Shown here: one piece after another, positions 44,514-56,500 of the stretch | Layout: each line of letters begins with the position of its first letter | Numbering within the stretch: the first letter of the stretch is position 1 | Assembly: GCA_947846985.1 (NCBI GenBank) | Contig: CANTUZ010000004.1 | Span: 248,001-312,000, forward strand | Direction of reading: 5' to 3' | DNA length: 64,000 nucleotides | Origin: Fratercula arctica | Taxonomy: Eukaryota > Chordata > Aves > Charadriiformes > Alcidae | The notes under the pieces: model-generated | Databases searched by the model: none | Seen by the model: the letters and a program-made list of their open reading frames with translations, nothing else | Told to the model about the DNA's origin: nothing | Made by a program: the position numbers and the translations under genes

Positions 44514-47500
44514 GTAAGGGCCGGCGGGGAGCGGGACGGGACGGGGGCGGCGGGGACGAGGCGGGGGGGCGGCGGGCCCGGCTTTTGTTCCCGGGCCGCC
44601 GCGAGGCTGAGGGGGCTGCGCGCGCCGCGCCGGCCGTTAGGGGCTAACGGTCGCCGCGAGGGGCTAACGGCCGCCGGGCTCCCGGAAAGTTCAGGTCGGC
44701 CGCCGCGGCCTGGCCGCGAGCGGGGGGGATCGGTCCCCCCGCCCCGTGTCCGGGGACGGGGTGAAGGAGGGCTCGGGCGGGGGCGCGTTCTCCGAGCGAA
44801 AGCACAAGGGGGACGGTTTTGAGCCCCCACCCCCTCGCAGCTGGGGATCACCGTGTGTTTGGGGTGCAAGCAGCGGGTAACAGATCGCCTCAGCACAGCC
44901 TGGCTTTCCGGGGGGGCACGGAGCGAGCATCGGCCAGAGGGTCGGTGTCTTTTTCACTAAGGGGTGCAGTGTAACGTACGCGTTTTGCCATGCCTTACCT
45001 CCACAAATCCTGACAGAAAGCCCCCGCCAGCACCACCGCCTGCGGGGGTTGCTGCTAACTTGAAGTAACCCGGCAAGCAAACAGTCCTGTATTGTCTAAT
45101 TGCTCGCCGAAATTGTCACCCTTCCTTGCCTGCTTTCCTTAAATAAGGCCTACTAATGTGCTTTTTTGTTTTTCTTTCCAGATCTGGGAGCGTAGCTCAG
45201 AATTGGCATGAAATATTTGATTTTGTAAATCAGCTGACAGAAAGATTTGTGAGGTGGGTTTTGCTCGTTGCGACATCTATACTGCTGGGATATGTTGAAA
45301 AAAACCCCAAACCAATCCATGCTTTTATACCGCCAGTAAATGTGTTTCACACACATGGTAAGAGTTTGGCATCTAGTGCAGAAATTGCTGAAAAATAATG
45401 GAAATTTCTACTTTGTTTTCTCGTGTTTGGAGCTCAGTAAAAAGGTGGCAATATACATCTTCAGATACTTAATCTCTAAAATTACTCTCGGATGTGATTA
45501 GACGATTTTTTTCAACTTTTTTTTTCCATGAGCGACATGCCTTGTTTCTGTTAGAGTACTTGTACGTTGCTGTGAAAGATCTATAGAAAGAAGGCAATCT
45601 GAATACTTTTCTGTATATATGTAAATGTGCAGTGCATGTCAAAAGGAAGGGATTAGCTTTCAAGATCAAGTGCACAGGAAGTTTATGTCACCTTAACAGT
45701 ATATTTGTTGTACATACGTGTAATCAACTTTGTAACTAGCTAGCAGTATTGTCTGGCAAGTACTGCTGCCACAGAAACGGCTGTTGTAAATACTGGCTAA
45801 CTGTACAAACAGCTGAGGGTTTTGCTTTTAAAGAAAAACAGACTAAAACAAAGGAAGCCCCCCAGAGACTCAGACGTAGATGTTGCGGTAGTTTGCACTA
45901 AGGAAAATGAAGTGCAGTGGGCAGTTATAATCTCGGCTTGCTAATAAAGGGATACAAGAAGGCTTGCATAATTAAATATTGCTTACCTTCATCTTGTAAA
46001 AAGAAAGTCTTCTGTAAACCAAGCGGGTGACACATGCTTTTGAAAGTTATTTTGTAAACTCTAGAGAAAAAAAATAAAAAAAAGAGCCTGAGGATACCGC
46101 AGCAGCACTTCTATTTTCTAAGTGGTAAAAAAATGCATTTGCCCCCACTCAAAGGGTGGGGCTTGTTCAGTGTAAATCTTCCAGTTCATCATCTTTTACA
46201 GCCAAACAACCCTCCCTTTTGCAACAGTTGTTGTGTCGTGGTCTGGCTGCATTATCTGAAATGAAGCTATCGAGTTGGCAAGGTACTCTGCTGGCCTTTC
46301 GCACCAAAGGAGGATCAATTACGGTGCAGAGCTAGACGCTCCAACCTATGAGCATCTCGCTCAGTGTGCGGGTGCTGAGCGCTCAGCCTGATGTGAGGCA
46401 AACCCTTCACAGCATGGGGGTTGTTGGGCTCTTGTGGGAGCCTGAACAGAACATTCCTGGCGGGCCTGGAGTGCCCCTGAAGCTTTGTCCTGCCTTCAGG
46501 CCTCAGTACGCTTTCAGAATAGGGCATGGAGTCCTTTGACCTTCCCCTCTCTTAAATGGAAAAGAGCAGTTGTGCGAGGAAGGCAAAGAACCACTTGGTA
46601 GCCGTTTCCTTGAGTCCTCACCTGAAGAACTGATTCCTGGCGGTGCATCTGCTCCCATGTTTGACTCCTCTGTAACATGCACGTTTGCAGTAACAGCGCT
46701 GCATGCTCACTATCTGGGTTCTGAAAGGCCTGCCCCGAACATGGCTGTGGGGTCTAATGGGCGCGTTTGTACGATCGTCCTCCATCGCCTGACTGCTTGG
46801 AGAGCGGAACAGAAATGACACGTCCTGTAAAGAGAATGCTTTTGTGGCTGTCCTAAGGACAAGTTAGCTAAATCGTAACTTTGAGGTTATCACGCACCGA
46901 GAGTCGCATCGCAAATGAGGAAGTCTATCATTACTTGGACGAGGCAGTGATGCAATTACCAGAGATTAGGATTGCAAGTACTTGTTTTTTGTTTGGCGAC
47001 CGCTTGCAGCGACTAAGAAGATAGATAGTCCCACGGTTTAGATTACAAATTAATTTAGAGCATCTCAGATTTTTGCATTCAGAACCTCAACAGATAGACT
47101 ACAAGACTGGATCTTGAATCCAAGATCCGTGCAGTTCTGTGCTAACACTTGCTCATTACTTCTATTTCCATGACGTCAATAATTCTAAGTTGCATCACTG
47201 ACCTAAATGAACTGAAATGTATGGTCATACATCTTTACAAGGGTTACGTCTTTGCTAACATTAACCTGATGAATTAATATTGACACACCTGTGCAGCGAA
47301 TTGTAAAATTACTGAATATATTGAAATTGTCAGGAATGAAAACTAAAAGCAGGTAGGAGTAATGTTGTTACAACTTAACTTAGGTAAGTTACTGTCTTGG
47401 GCTTCCAGAGCATCAATTCTTATGCATTTTCCACTGATAGTTGGGTATAATTCCTCTTAATCTTGTTCAAACAGACAGGTGGGCCTCTTCAAAAAAAGAC

Positions 47501-50500
47501 TGAATTCCTTAATAAAATGAATTCTTAGAGTATTGCTTTTTATAATGACGTTTGCCTGGATACCTTTATGAAAGTTGATCTTAAATGTCACAACGCTGTG
47601 TTAACAACACAAAAACATGCTCATTCTGAAAGAGTTTGTCGTGCTCCTTGTTTAGAGATGAATCAATCGGAGGGCACTGTTTTTTTGACCTTGATGATTT
47701 TATGAAGAAAAAGCACAGTTTGAAATTCTCCTTGTGTCAGGATCAACCTTTGAAAAGGGGAAACTGACTTCTGAATGTGTCCACGTTTAATACCCTGGAG
47801 CAAGAGCATACCCTGAGTCTATATCCCTGACTTACTTTTACACCACCGACCGTGAAAATACAAAAGGATGCATTACCTTCTGTACATTGGTAGATCACAA
47901 GCTATGCAGTTCACTTTCAGTTGGGTCGCATGAAATGCGAGCTGCTAAGCTCAGCATGTCTCCATCTGGAGTCTCGTCAGGCAAGAAAGAACAATTTCAT
48001 TCTCGCGCTACTTCATTCTCAAAGCAGCTGGGTAAGGAGTAGATGGGCAGAAATCCTTTAATTCCTCTTTCACTCTGGGTTTGTAGTTTAAAAGTATGTA
48101 CTTTGGAAGCTGGAGGATAAAGATGATACTAGTGAAGCACGAATAAGTGAAATGCTGTGCATCTGTACGTTTCTCTTCATTTGTCTAATGTCTATTTTTT
48201 TTTCCTCTTTCCTTTCTCTAAAAGCCCGAAGATGAGACTATCATTTATCGTGTTTTCCACCCAGGCACACATCATTCTGCCATTAACTGGAGACAGGTTA
48301 GTGCACTGCTTCTTTAATTCTCCCTCTCCCTCCTCCCCACCAAGGGCTCTTATTAAATCAGAGGAGCAGTAACAGATACCGAACAATAACCGATACCTTG
48401 AAGTGGTGGCCAGTCATAAAGCCTCTGTGCAGAGCTGGATTTAATTTTGGGAACATCTCAATGGATAGCCTAGTAAAAAAGGAAGGAGAAGAACGATGGG
48501 AAATAAATTCTCGATGTGTACTCTGCCACGGCTTTGCAGAACAACTACAAGTAACGTTTTCATCTCTGCGTTACTCTGCATCTTCCTTGGCGTGGCAGGA
48601 GAAAGGATTCTTGCTTCTACTTTTGTAAGGCAATGTTTGTAGATAGGTCTTCAGTATTTTTTCACGTCTAGGTAAGGCATACAATGGTAAATGAACGTTT
48701 CCCATCATCTCATAGACGGTAGGTATTTCAGTTTGTATTTTCAAACCATGACTTCAAAATCGGTTTTAGACAGTGGAGGTGGTGCCGCTGCAAAGGCGCG
48801 AGATCTTTCTGGCACGGTGATGGTGTATGAATGTGCCTGAACTCCTCCTTTCGATTCATGTTTTCAGAGGCGATGGAATGCAAGGCCGCTCGCTCCGATT
48901 TCTGAAGCAAATAAGGATTGGGAGCTATGATAGGGCAAGGATGGGGGGAAACAGAAGGAGAAAATGAGGCAGAGAAGAGGTTGTTGCAAAACTTACTGCT
49001 AAAATCACAGGAACTGGAAAACTACGTTGTGGGATCAGTGCTTTCAGCAGAGGACAGTTGCAGTATCCTTTCAGCCTTGTCAAAAACAACACGACCTCCT
49101 CTCTCTCTCCCTTCTGTCCAGAAGCTAACCGCACTGTGCAGCTGTTGGGATTTTGAATGTGTGCGTAAGCCATTTAGGAATCATTTTAACAAACCGTGGC
49201 AGGGTGGAAGTGAGGTAGTCCTTCCTTTCTGCTCCCTTTAGTAGAGTCAATACGAAGTATGGTCTGACATGGTCAGTTCGCTTACTGTGTGGGGTTTTTT
49301 AAAATATTTTAAATAATACATAATAGCAAGTACAAGACTTCCTGAAGATATCTGTCGTCGGCAGCAGATAAATGTGTCACGCTACAGAAATGCATGCTGA
49401 CATCCTAGAAATAGGATGTTTAAAGACCCAATTATAAGCCCCTCCTGTTCTAGCATTTAAAATTGGTCTGACTTGAGAATGGCCAAGTTTTCACTTCCCC
49501 CCACCCGGACTTGGATGCTACATCTGCTCTCTGTGGGGAGAGACAAGGTTATAAGCCATTTTTCCAGATGGCTTGAGAGAGGTCAGGGGAGGACGCTTAA
49601 GCCTGTTCCGAGGACTGCTGAAGTCAATGAGATCCTTTCTCTCGATTTCAATAGGCCCTTAAATCCCTGTCGGTGGCCTATTCCTTATCAAGCATGCAGG
49701 GTCTGCCCTGATAGCATGGAATGCTTGTGCAGAACTCTGGAACCCCGCCACGGAAACACAAGCGCCTTTCTCTTTGCGTGTCTGTGGTATGCTGTAAGCC
49801 ATGGAAAGAACCGTGTTTTTTTCAGAAACCTCGTTTAAGAACCCTTTTGAGTTCCAGTGAGTCCCTTTGTGGGACTTTTCTTTAATGCAAGGTTTGCTGA
49901 CGCTTTTGTGAGCGCGGTAGGGGAAAGGCAATTACTACCCTCATTGTTTAGGAGGAACTATAAGGAGAACGGAGGAGGAGACATCAGTAACTGTGACCAC
50001 ATGTACATAGGTAAGAATGGATAGGCACAGTTGGAACAGCTGTCCTTTTAAATATTAAAGAAGTCAACAGATGAAAATGACTTCGAACGCCTAACTCCCA
50101 TTGTTGCAAACAGAAGATGAGGTTGCTAAGTGCAGTGCAGTTTTGGGGATGGGTGTGTATATGTGTGTGTGATTATGAGATATTACGGCCTTGGATTTTT
50201 TATGCGCATTTGGGACTTGCAGGGATGTTTTTCCCCTTGCTTACTTGCTAATTCGCACATGTCAGGAAACCGCAATTCAGTCCCAGCAGCTAGTTCAAAG
50301 TAGGGAGGTCTTTTTTGTTCTGAAAGCCTTAGGCTTCTGACTGTTTGTACAAAGTTCTTGCTGGTTTTTACTGCATAATAAAGCTGTGGATATAAAGAAA
50401 CCCACGCTATAGGCCCAAAGCCCCCAGATTACCAAATATTTTGTGACTATGGACAGTGCTATGTGAATAACTCCGCAAACAGAAGTCACTGTTAACCACA

Positions 50501-53500
50501 GTACACACAGGGCTATAATAGATACATAGAATAAAAATAACACCCAGATGGAAAAGACTTCTCACAATGGTTATATCCCATTTTTGAGATACGTTTCCCC
50601 TGTGAAGTTTAGCTGGAAACTATATGCAAAGCGGTAAACAAAGATTCATGCATTCGCATCTGGGGCTCAGTTTTGCTGCTAGTTTCGAGAAGCGAGTTGT
50701 TTGGAAAAGTAGATACACTTACGAATATCATCCAGATGGCGCAGCGTCTTCTTCATTCTCTTTCGGCCAACCGCATGCTGGCCAGCAGGATTTCAGGTTT
50801 CTGTAAACCTCCTTCTGCAGCGTTTGACCAGCGTCCATGGCCAAGACTAGCCCTGCTGACTCTGCTTAGGTGAAACTCCTGCGGAAGCTAAAGAAACATT
50901 ATATTAATTACGGTGGAAAAGTAGGACACTGAAGTACCCGGTACATGACCAACGGTACCTTACTGTGCTTGTCCATAGTCTATTGGAGTTCACCGACGAT
51001 TCCTTTGTTGCGGTGACATGCAGTCTAGCAAGACATTAATGCATTCTGAGCCTCAGTCACGTGAGCTAACCCTGCGCTTCAGTTCAAGAAGCTTGCCAAA
51101 GTAGAGCCATCTGCGGAGAGCATGTTCTGCTGAGTGTATAAAGTACAGCAAAGTCAGCCACTTACGTGTTTTCCATCTGGAGCCCACGTAGGATGCCTAA
51201 AGTTTGAAGCAGAATAATTATTGAAATTGTACTGAGCCCTCTGTAGTATATGAGAGGTGCAGAAAGCAGGAACCTCCTCCAAATTACGCATCTGAGGAGA
51301 CTGATGTACAGGGTTTGCTTTCACCAGTACAACAGTTCCATTTGTTAGGGATGTAACCATCCCTATTTTTGTTAAAAAACACTTCCCCCCCCCCAGCTTC
51401 GTCTCACTAACAACTTTGTGTGTTTTCTTGTTATTATACTTCCTGCTTAGCAGCAAAACCGAAGTACCTGTTTTGTTTGCCTTTATTTGTTAGAGATGAA
51501 GTATGTTGCCTCACAGGCACATAGCCTCATTCCTGATGATAAATACAAGCTCATTGGGAATCACAGTTTCTCTGCCAGTGGTCATGCTCTCAACAAGCTG
51601 AAAAAGGACTCAAGATTCCAGCACTTCAATAGGTAGAATGCAACGTGGAAGAGAAAGATAAGATACTGTGCCCCATCCTGAAGGTCTAAGAACATCACTA
51701 CTTTAAACTATATAGGTATTAATGGAGACTCAGTGTTTCATAGAAGGCTAGCTAGCCCCTGGTCCAACTGAATCAGCGCAGCCCGAGGCTTACGTGACTA
51801 TTTCAGCTGGTTCTAACCTCTGCAGCACTAATGTACAAGCTCAAAGGTTACTCCTTAAAAAAAAGCAAGGATTTGAGTGGTTTTTAAGATTCAGGTCTCA
51901 AGCATGCTTTCCTTTCTAGCAAGTATAAGCCTTTCTTTTTACATGTTGAAGACGAATTTATTTCCTTTAAGGGAAATGATTGTCCTTTTCTGTTGAGTGT
52001 GCTTTCAAAGACGGTATCGCATCTCTGGGAAACCAAGATGGTCTGTGCTTTGTAAGCGGTCTGTAGCTTTATCGCTGGTTCTCTCAAACGGTTGCGTGGT
52101 CTACATCCTGCTGCAGAGGAGGGAAGGATTACCTCCCTGCCACTACCAGTGAGTGCCGGCTGTGGCCCTGTCTATGCAAGGAAACGAGGCGATGCCTCAA
52201 AAACCGACCACTTGGCTGCTCACAACACTGTTTTCAGCATTGTGTCAATTAAACTTACTCAAATCAAGAGGTAATACTAAACAGTGAAGAAAACAGTACC
52301 CGTTGAGTTGCCCAGATAAAAGCGTGCAGCTTGGTGCGACAGCTTGTACAGAGAAACCTCTCCTGTAAAGTGGCGATAGTTGCCTTGGCATAATTTGAGC
52401 TTGCAAAGTTACACTTAGACCTGAAAGCACATCTGAATTGCGGAGCATGCTCTGGTAAGGAGAGGTTGCTCCGTTTTAATTTGTGTTAAATTGATTTCTT
52501 CAGTTGTTTGCAAAGCTGGGCTGCTTTGTAATCTGTCTTTACTAAATGGTTTCAATTCTAAATTTAGTTCTGCCTTGGGGAGGCACAGAAAGTACAAGAC
52601 AGGCTCAGGGCAGACTTTGGCCCGTGCAGGGAGCAGTGTTTGTAGACAGGCCTCTGTCTCACGGGAGTTGGCACAGGCTCCCTCGCAGCAAACAAGCTCT
52701 CTGCAGCCCAGGTGTTCAGCGCTGTCTCTCCGAGACGGAGCATGGCAGAGCTCCCCAGAGAGGTACGAGCAGTGGGTGCTGCTGGAGCTGCCACCAGAAC
52801 CTCTCCCCACCTCAGCCGGGCTGGGATTATGCCCGCAGCCCCTTCTTCATGGACTGGCTAAAGAGAACCCACTGTGCAAAGTGACAGAGAGTTTGTAGCC
52901 GTGGGTGTGCTGGCCTGGCTGCTTTTGGAAAAATTATCTGAAGTAGTTACAAAGCTTAAAGGAGAGAACAGACAGGGTAGCTATTAAAATTTAGATGTGC
53001 CTTTTCTAACAAACAGAGGTGTGATGCAGCGCATATGCTGAATAGGGAAGAGATACTAAATTTGTACTCATTCAGCCCAAACACGGGCTGCAAGTTGCCG
53101 ATTTTGGTTTGCTTTTTCCACCTGCCTCCCCCGTCTGACTTGAACCACGGAAACCAGTGGCCCTTCAGCCTTTATCGCTCTTACCGAACTGTACCGCGGC
53201 AGTGCCCAGACAGCCAGAGTGAGGTCATGGCTCTGCTATTTCAGTACAGATGAGTTTTAAAACCAGACCTTCCCTGTGGATTTTTGTGGCTACAAAAGGC
53301 AATTACAGAAACTAGGGAAAGGAGAGTTCTGAGAGTACCAAAGATCGAGAATGAGGGCTTCAGAGTGCTACGGCTGGTAGAGTCTTAAAGAGAGTCCCCC
53401 TCCTCAAAACGGCTCAGGCTCCTGTGCCCACCCTCCAAACCAGCTGGGTGCAAGTTTTAGCGTGACCGAACTAACCTCTCCTGCTGTCCGGTGGGGCCCA

Positions 53501-56500
53501 AAGCCCTGCAGCCGCATTAGCCTTGTAACGTCCGGACCAGCAGCCGCTTGTACCTGACCAGCTCGGAGCGTGGGTGGAGCTTCTTCACATCTGGCTGGGC
53601 CTGTCTCCTACAGATGTGCCCCGAGGGAGAGAAAAAAGCTCACGATGCCAAAGATTTTCCTGGAACCCCTTGTAGGCAAAGGCCTGGAAACACCAGAGAT
53701 TTCTGTGTGACCTGGTCGCAAGACATTTTAGATAAATAAAACTGAACTGATTGTACAAAAGCTATTTTTGCAAAATGAAATCTGTTTCAGAAAACTGGGA
53801 CTTCAGTTGCTGCTTGTTTCTTGGCAGCAGAACACTAACGCCTGTGATGTGCTGCCACTCATTTCTGGCAAGCACTAAGTATGTGGTTTATAATGTGCAC
53901 TCGTAGATAATCAGTTTCAAGTTGTTTCTATAGATGCTGAATGTAAAATATTTGGATCAAGCAGATTGCATTATCTTACATAACTTGTTCTCTTCCATAT
54001 ATTCAACGCCACATTACGCTCTTTTTTTTTTTACTTTACTTTTTTTTTTTTTCTTTTCCTTCCCCGCCCAGTTGTATCCGTTCATCCTGTGATTGGGAGC
54101 TTATTACAGTTATGGATTGTACTTTGGAACAGAGCTTCTAAACATAGAGTAAGCCCATCAGTCGAACAAATGACTAGTGGGTGGCATTCAGGCAGAGCGG
54201 CATATGCATTCTTTCTCATTTGGTGTGCCCTAAGGAAAGCTTTCACGCATCCTGCAATGTATTTTCCCTCCGTCTCCTCACCCCTGCTGGTTTCCTCTTT
54301 GTCACCTATATTTGTTACAGTGTTCTATATATTCTGGCCCAAATTTTGTCCCTACTTAGTTTTTACTTGTCCTTTCTTGGCACAGCTTTACGTGGGCTTC
54401 ACTGGAACTTTGCTTGCCTAAGAATTAAGAACTTCGAGATTTGATTATTTCAGTAAAGTCTCTCCACCTTTTTCCCCCCCGCTCATACCGATTTCACTGG
54501 AAATAATTCCTTTCGTACTACCTACCCGCTTCTCGAATCTAACGCATCATAGTTAAGTGAGGATCTCGCAGTCAAAGATGGATTTATTTAAAGGCCCATG
54601 AGAAATCATGGCACAACCTTATATCCTCCTGTTATAGGATATAAGTGAACTGTGATCTGTGTAAGCGTGATGTCTCGTCAGAGGTCACACAGAAAGGTAG
54701 TGACAGCCAAAAATTTAAGAAACTATCCTTAATAATCCTAGTCTCTTTCCTTGGATACAAGACTTGTCTTGCAAACGCTGGATTTGCCTATTGATACTTG
54801 TTTTTTAAGGGAGAAGACTTGTAATTATTGCAGTTCTGTCCTACCCCATTAAATACCTGCATATTGACCTGGAAGATTTCTCTAGAAATTAGAACTGCTG
54901 TTTTCGGGGATTTCTTTTTTAATTGCAGTCTGGTTGGAAGTGAAGTTGGTTTAATTTAGCAAAGTAGATTTAGTATAACAGAATTTCCACTGGGCTATTT
55001 AATGCTGAAGCTTTGCCACTTCTTTGGAATATCTGCTCTATCTGAAACATTTTACTTGATTCTAGCTCTTTGACTCACTGAGGCATATTGTGTTATTTAG
55101 GTCTAAAATATCTGTTACCACAGTGCCGCTTCCGTTGTGAATACAAAATCTGCCTCCACATGGTACCTCAGCTAAATGCTATATTTTACGGATTTTAATG
55201 TCACGTCTCCTTTATGACAAACACTAATTTTTCCATCAATAAACTAACCCCTTGCCGCACTTCAGATCACACTAACGGTCTTTTACCTTTTTGTTCTCAG
55301 AGAGAAAATCAAGAAAGGTCTTAAGGATTTGGAAGAGGTAAAGCCAGCGGGTGACACGTATATACACGAAGGATTAAAACAGGTAGGTTTTACTCGTCTC
55401 TTGCAAGGAAAGTATCCTCTGTTCTCACCCTTTGGATAGCAGCAACAACCTGTAACATAAATGAATTGATTGCATGCCTCAGTCTGTTAACGCTCAAATC
55501 TTTTTAGTTTCCCAAGTGGTCCCAAGATTGCCCAGATACTACGCAGATGCCATGCAGAAGATTAGCCCTCGTAGAAAATTGCCATATGGAATTTCTTTGA
55601 CTCTATCCTTTGCAGTAGAGAGCGGTTCTTTGTCGTGAATTTAACGGCTAACACAGCATACCAATTACATGGTAAATAGTCACACACGGCTCTGTAGGGC
55701 TCCAAGTCTAAAAGGGCGTCCTAGAGCGCGTGCTAATGGGGAGTTTAGCGCACAGATCAGCATTTTCAAGACAAACGGCCTTAATTTTGCACTGTCTTAA
55801 TTACTGAGTTCTCAACTGCTTTTATTTTCTTGAGACGTACAGTTAAAGCATACTTTGTGATTGTGCTGAAAGACTCAGGCCCTGAAGGTGAGGGCTAAGG
55901 TGAGGATCTACGCTCTCGCTGTTACGGATAGAAACTCAGTTTCTTCCTTTCTGCCTGTTGAGCCAAGTTTGTAACGGTGATCTGGCGGCTGAGAAGCTAG
56001 GTAAACAGAAATTTGTTGCCATTTAAAAAAACCATTTAGTTTTAAGCCATTCTTCGTATAATCTTGGAACCTACTGGCTGGCATTTGAAGTCTGGGGGGT
56101 AGCAAAGGAAACCTCGTGGTGGATGTAAAGAGAAGCGAGCTTCACAACTCAGTATCTGTCCTGAAAGAATCAAGCGTTTCCAAGGGTTGATCAGTTAATG
56201 ACGCCAGCACTTTGCAGATGGGCTCACTGGTGACTGGAAAATACTGATGAATGATTTCCTTGTTAGTACTGAGTTAAAGGGGGGCAGAGGGCAGAGGAGC
56301 GTCACAAGAGATGGGTTTGAAGATGAGGCTGAGTGTTGTTTCAGATGCTATATTCACTTGGAGGGTACGTCTTGGTTAAAAGTTCAGGTGTAATTTTAAG
56401 CTGGATAAATATTTTTTGTTTTCAGGCCAACGTGCAAATTGCAAAGCAAGGAGCCTCAAGGTTTTCTAGTATCATCATTGCATTGACAGATGGCAAGCTA

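Noticed and set aside
45153..45398. Separate 80-codon plus-strand gene
   Set aside because: It is ANTXR2 exon 2 with intron sequence on both sides.
53735..53740. AATAAA in ANTXR2 intron 3 as an intronic poly(A) site
   Set aside because: No GT-rich downstream element and no upstream exon extension; single hexamers are common in AT-rich introns.
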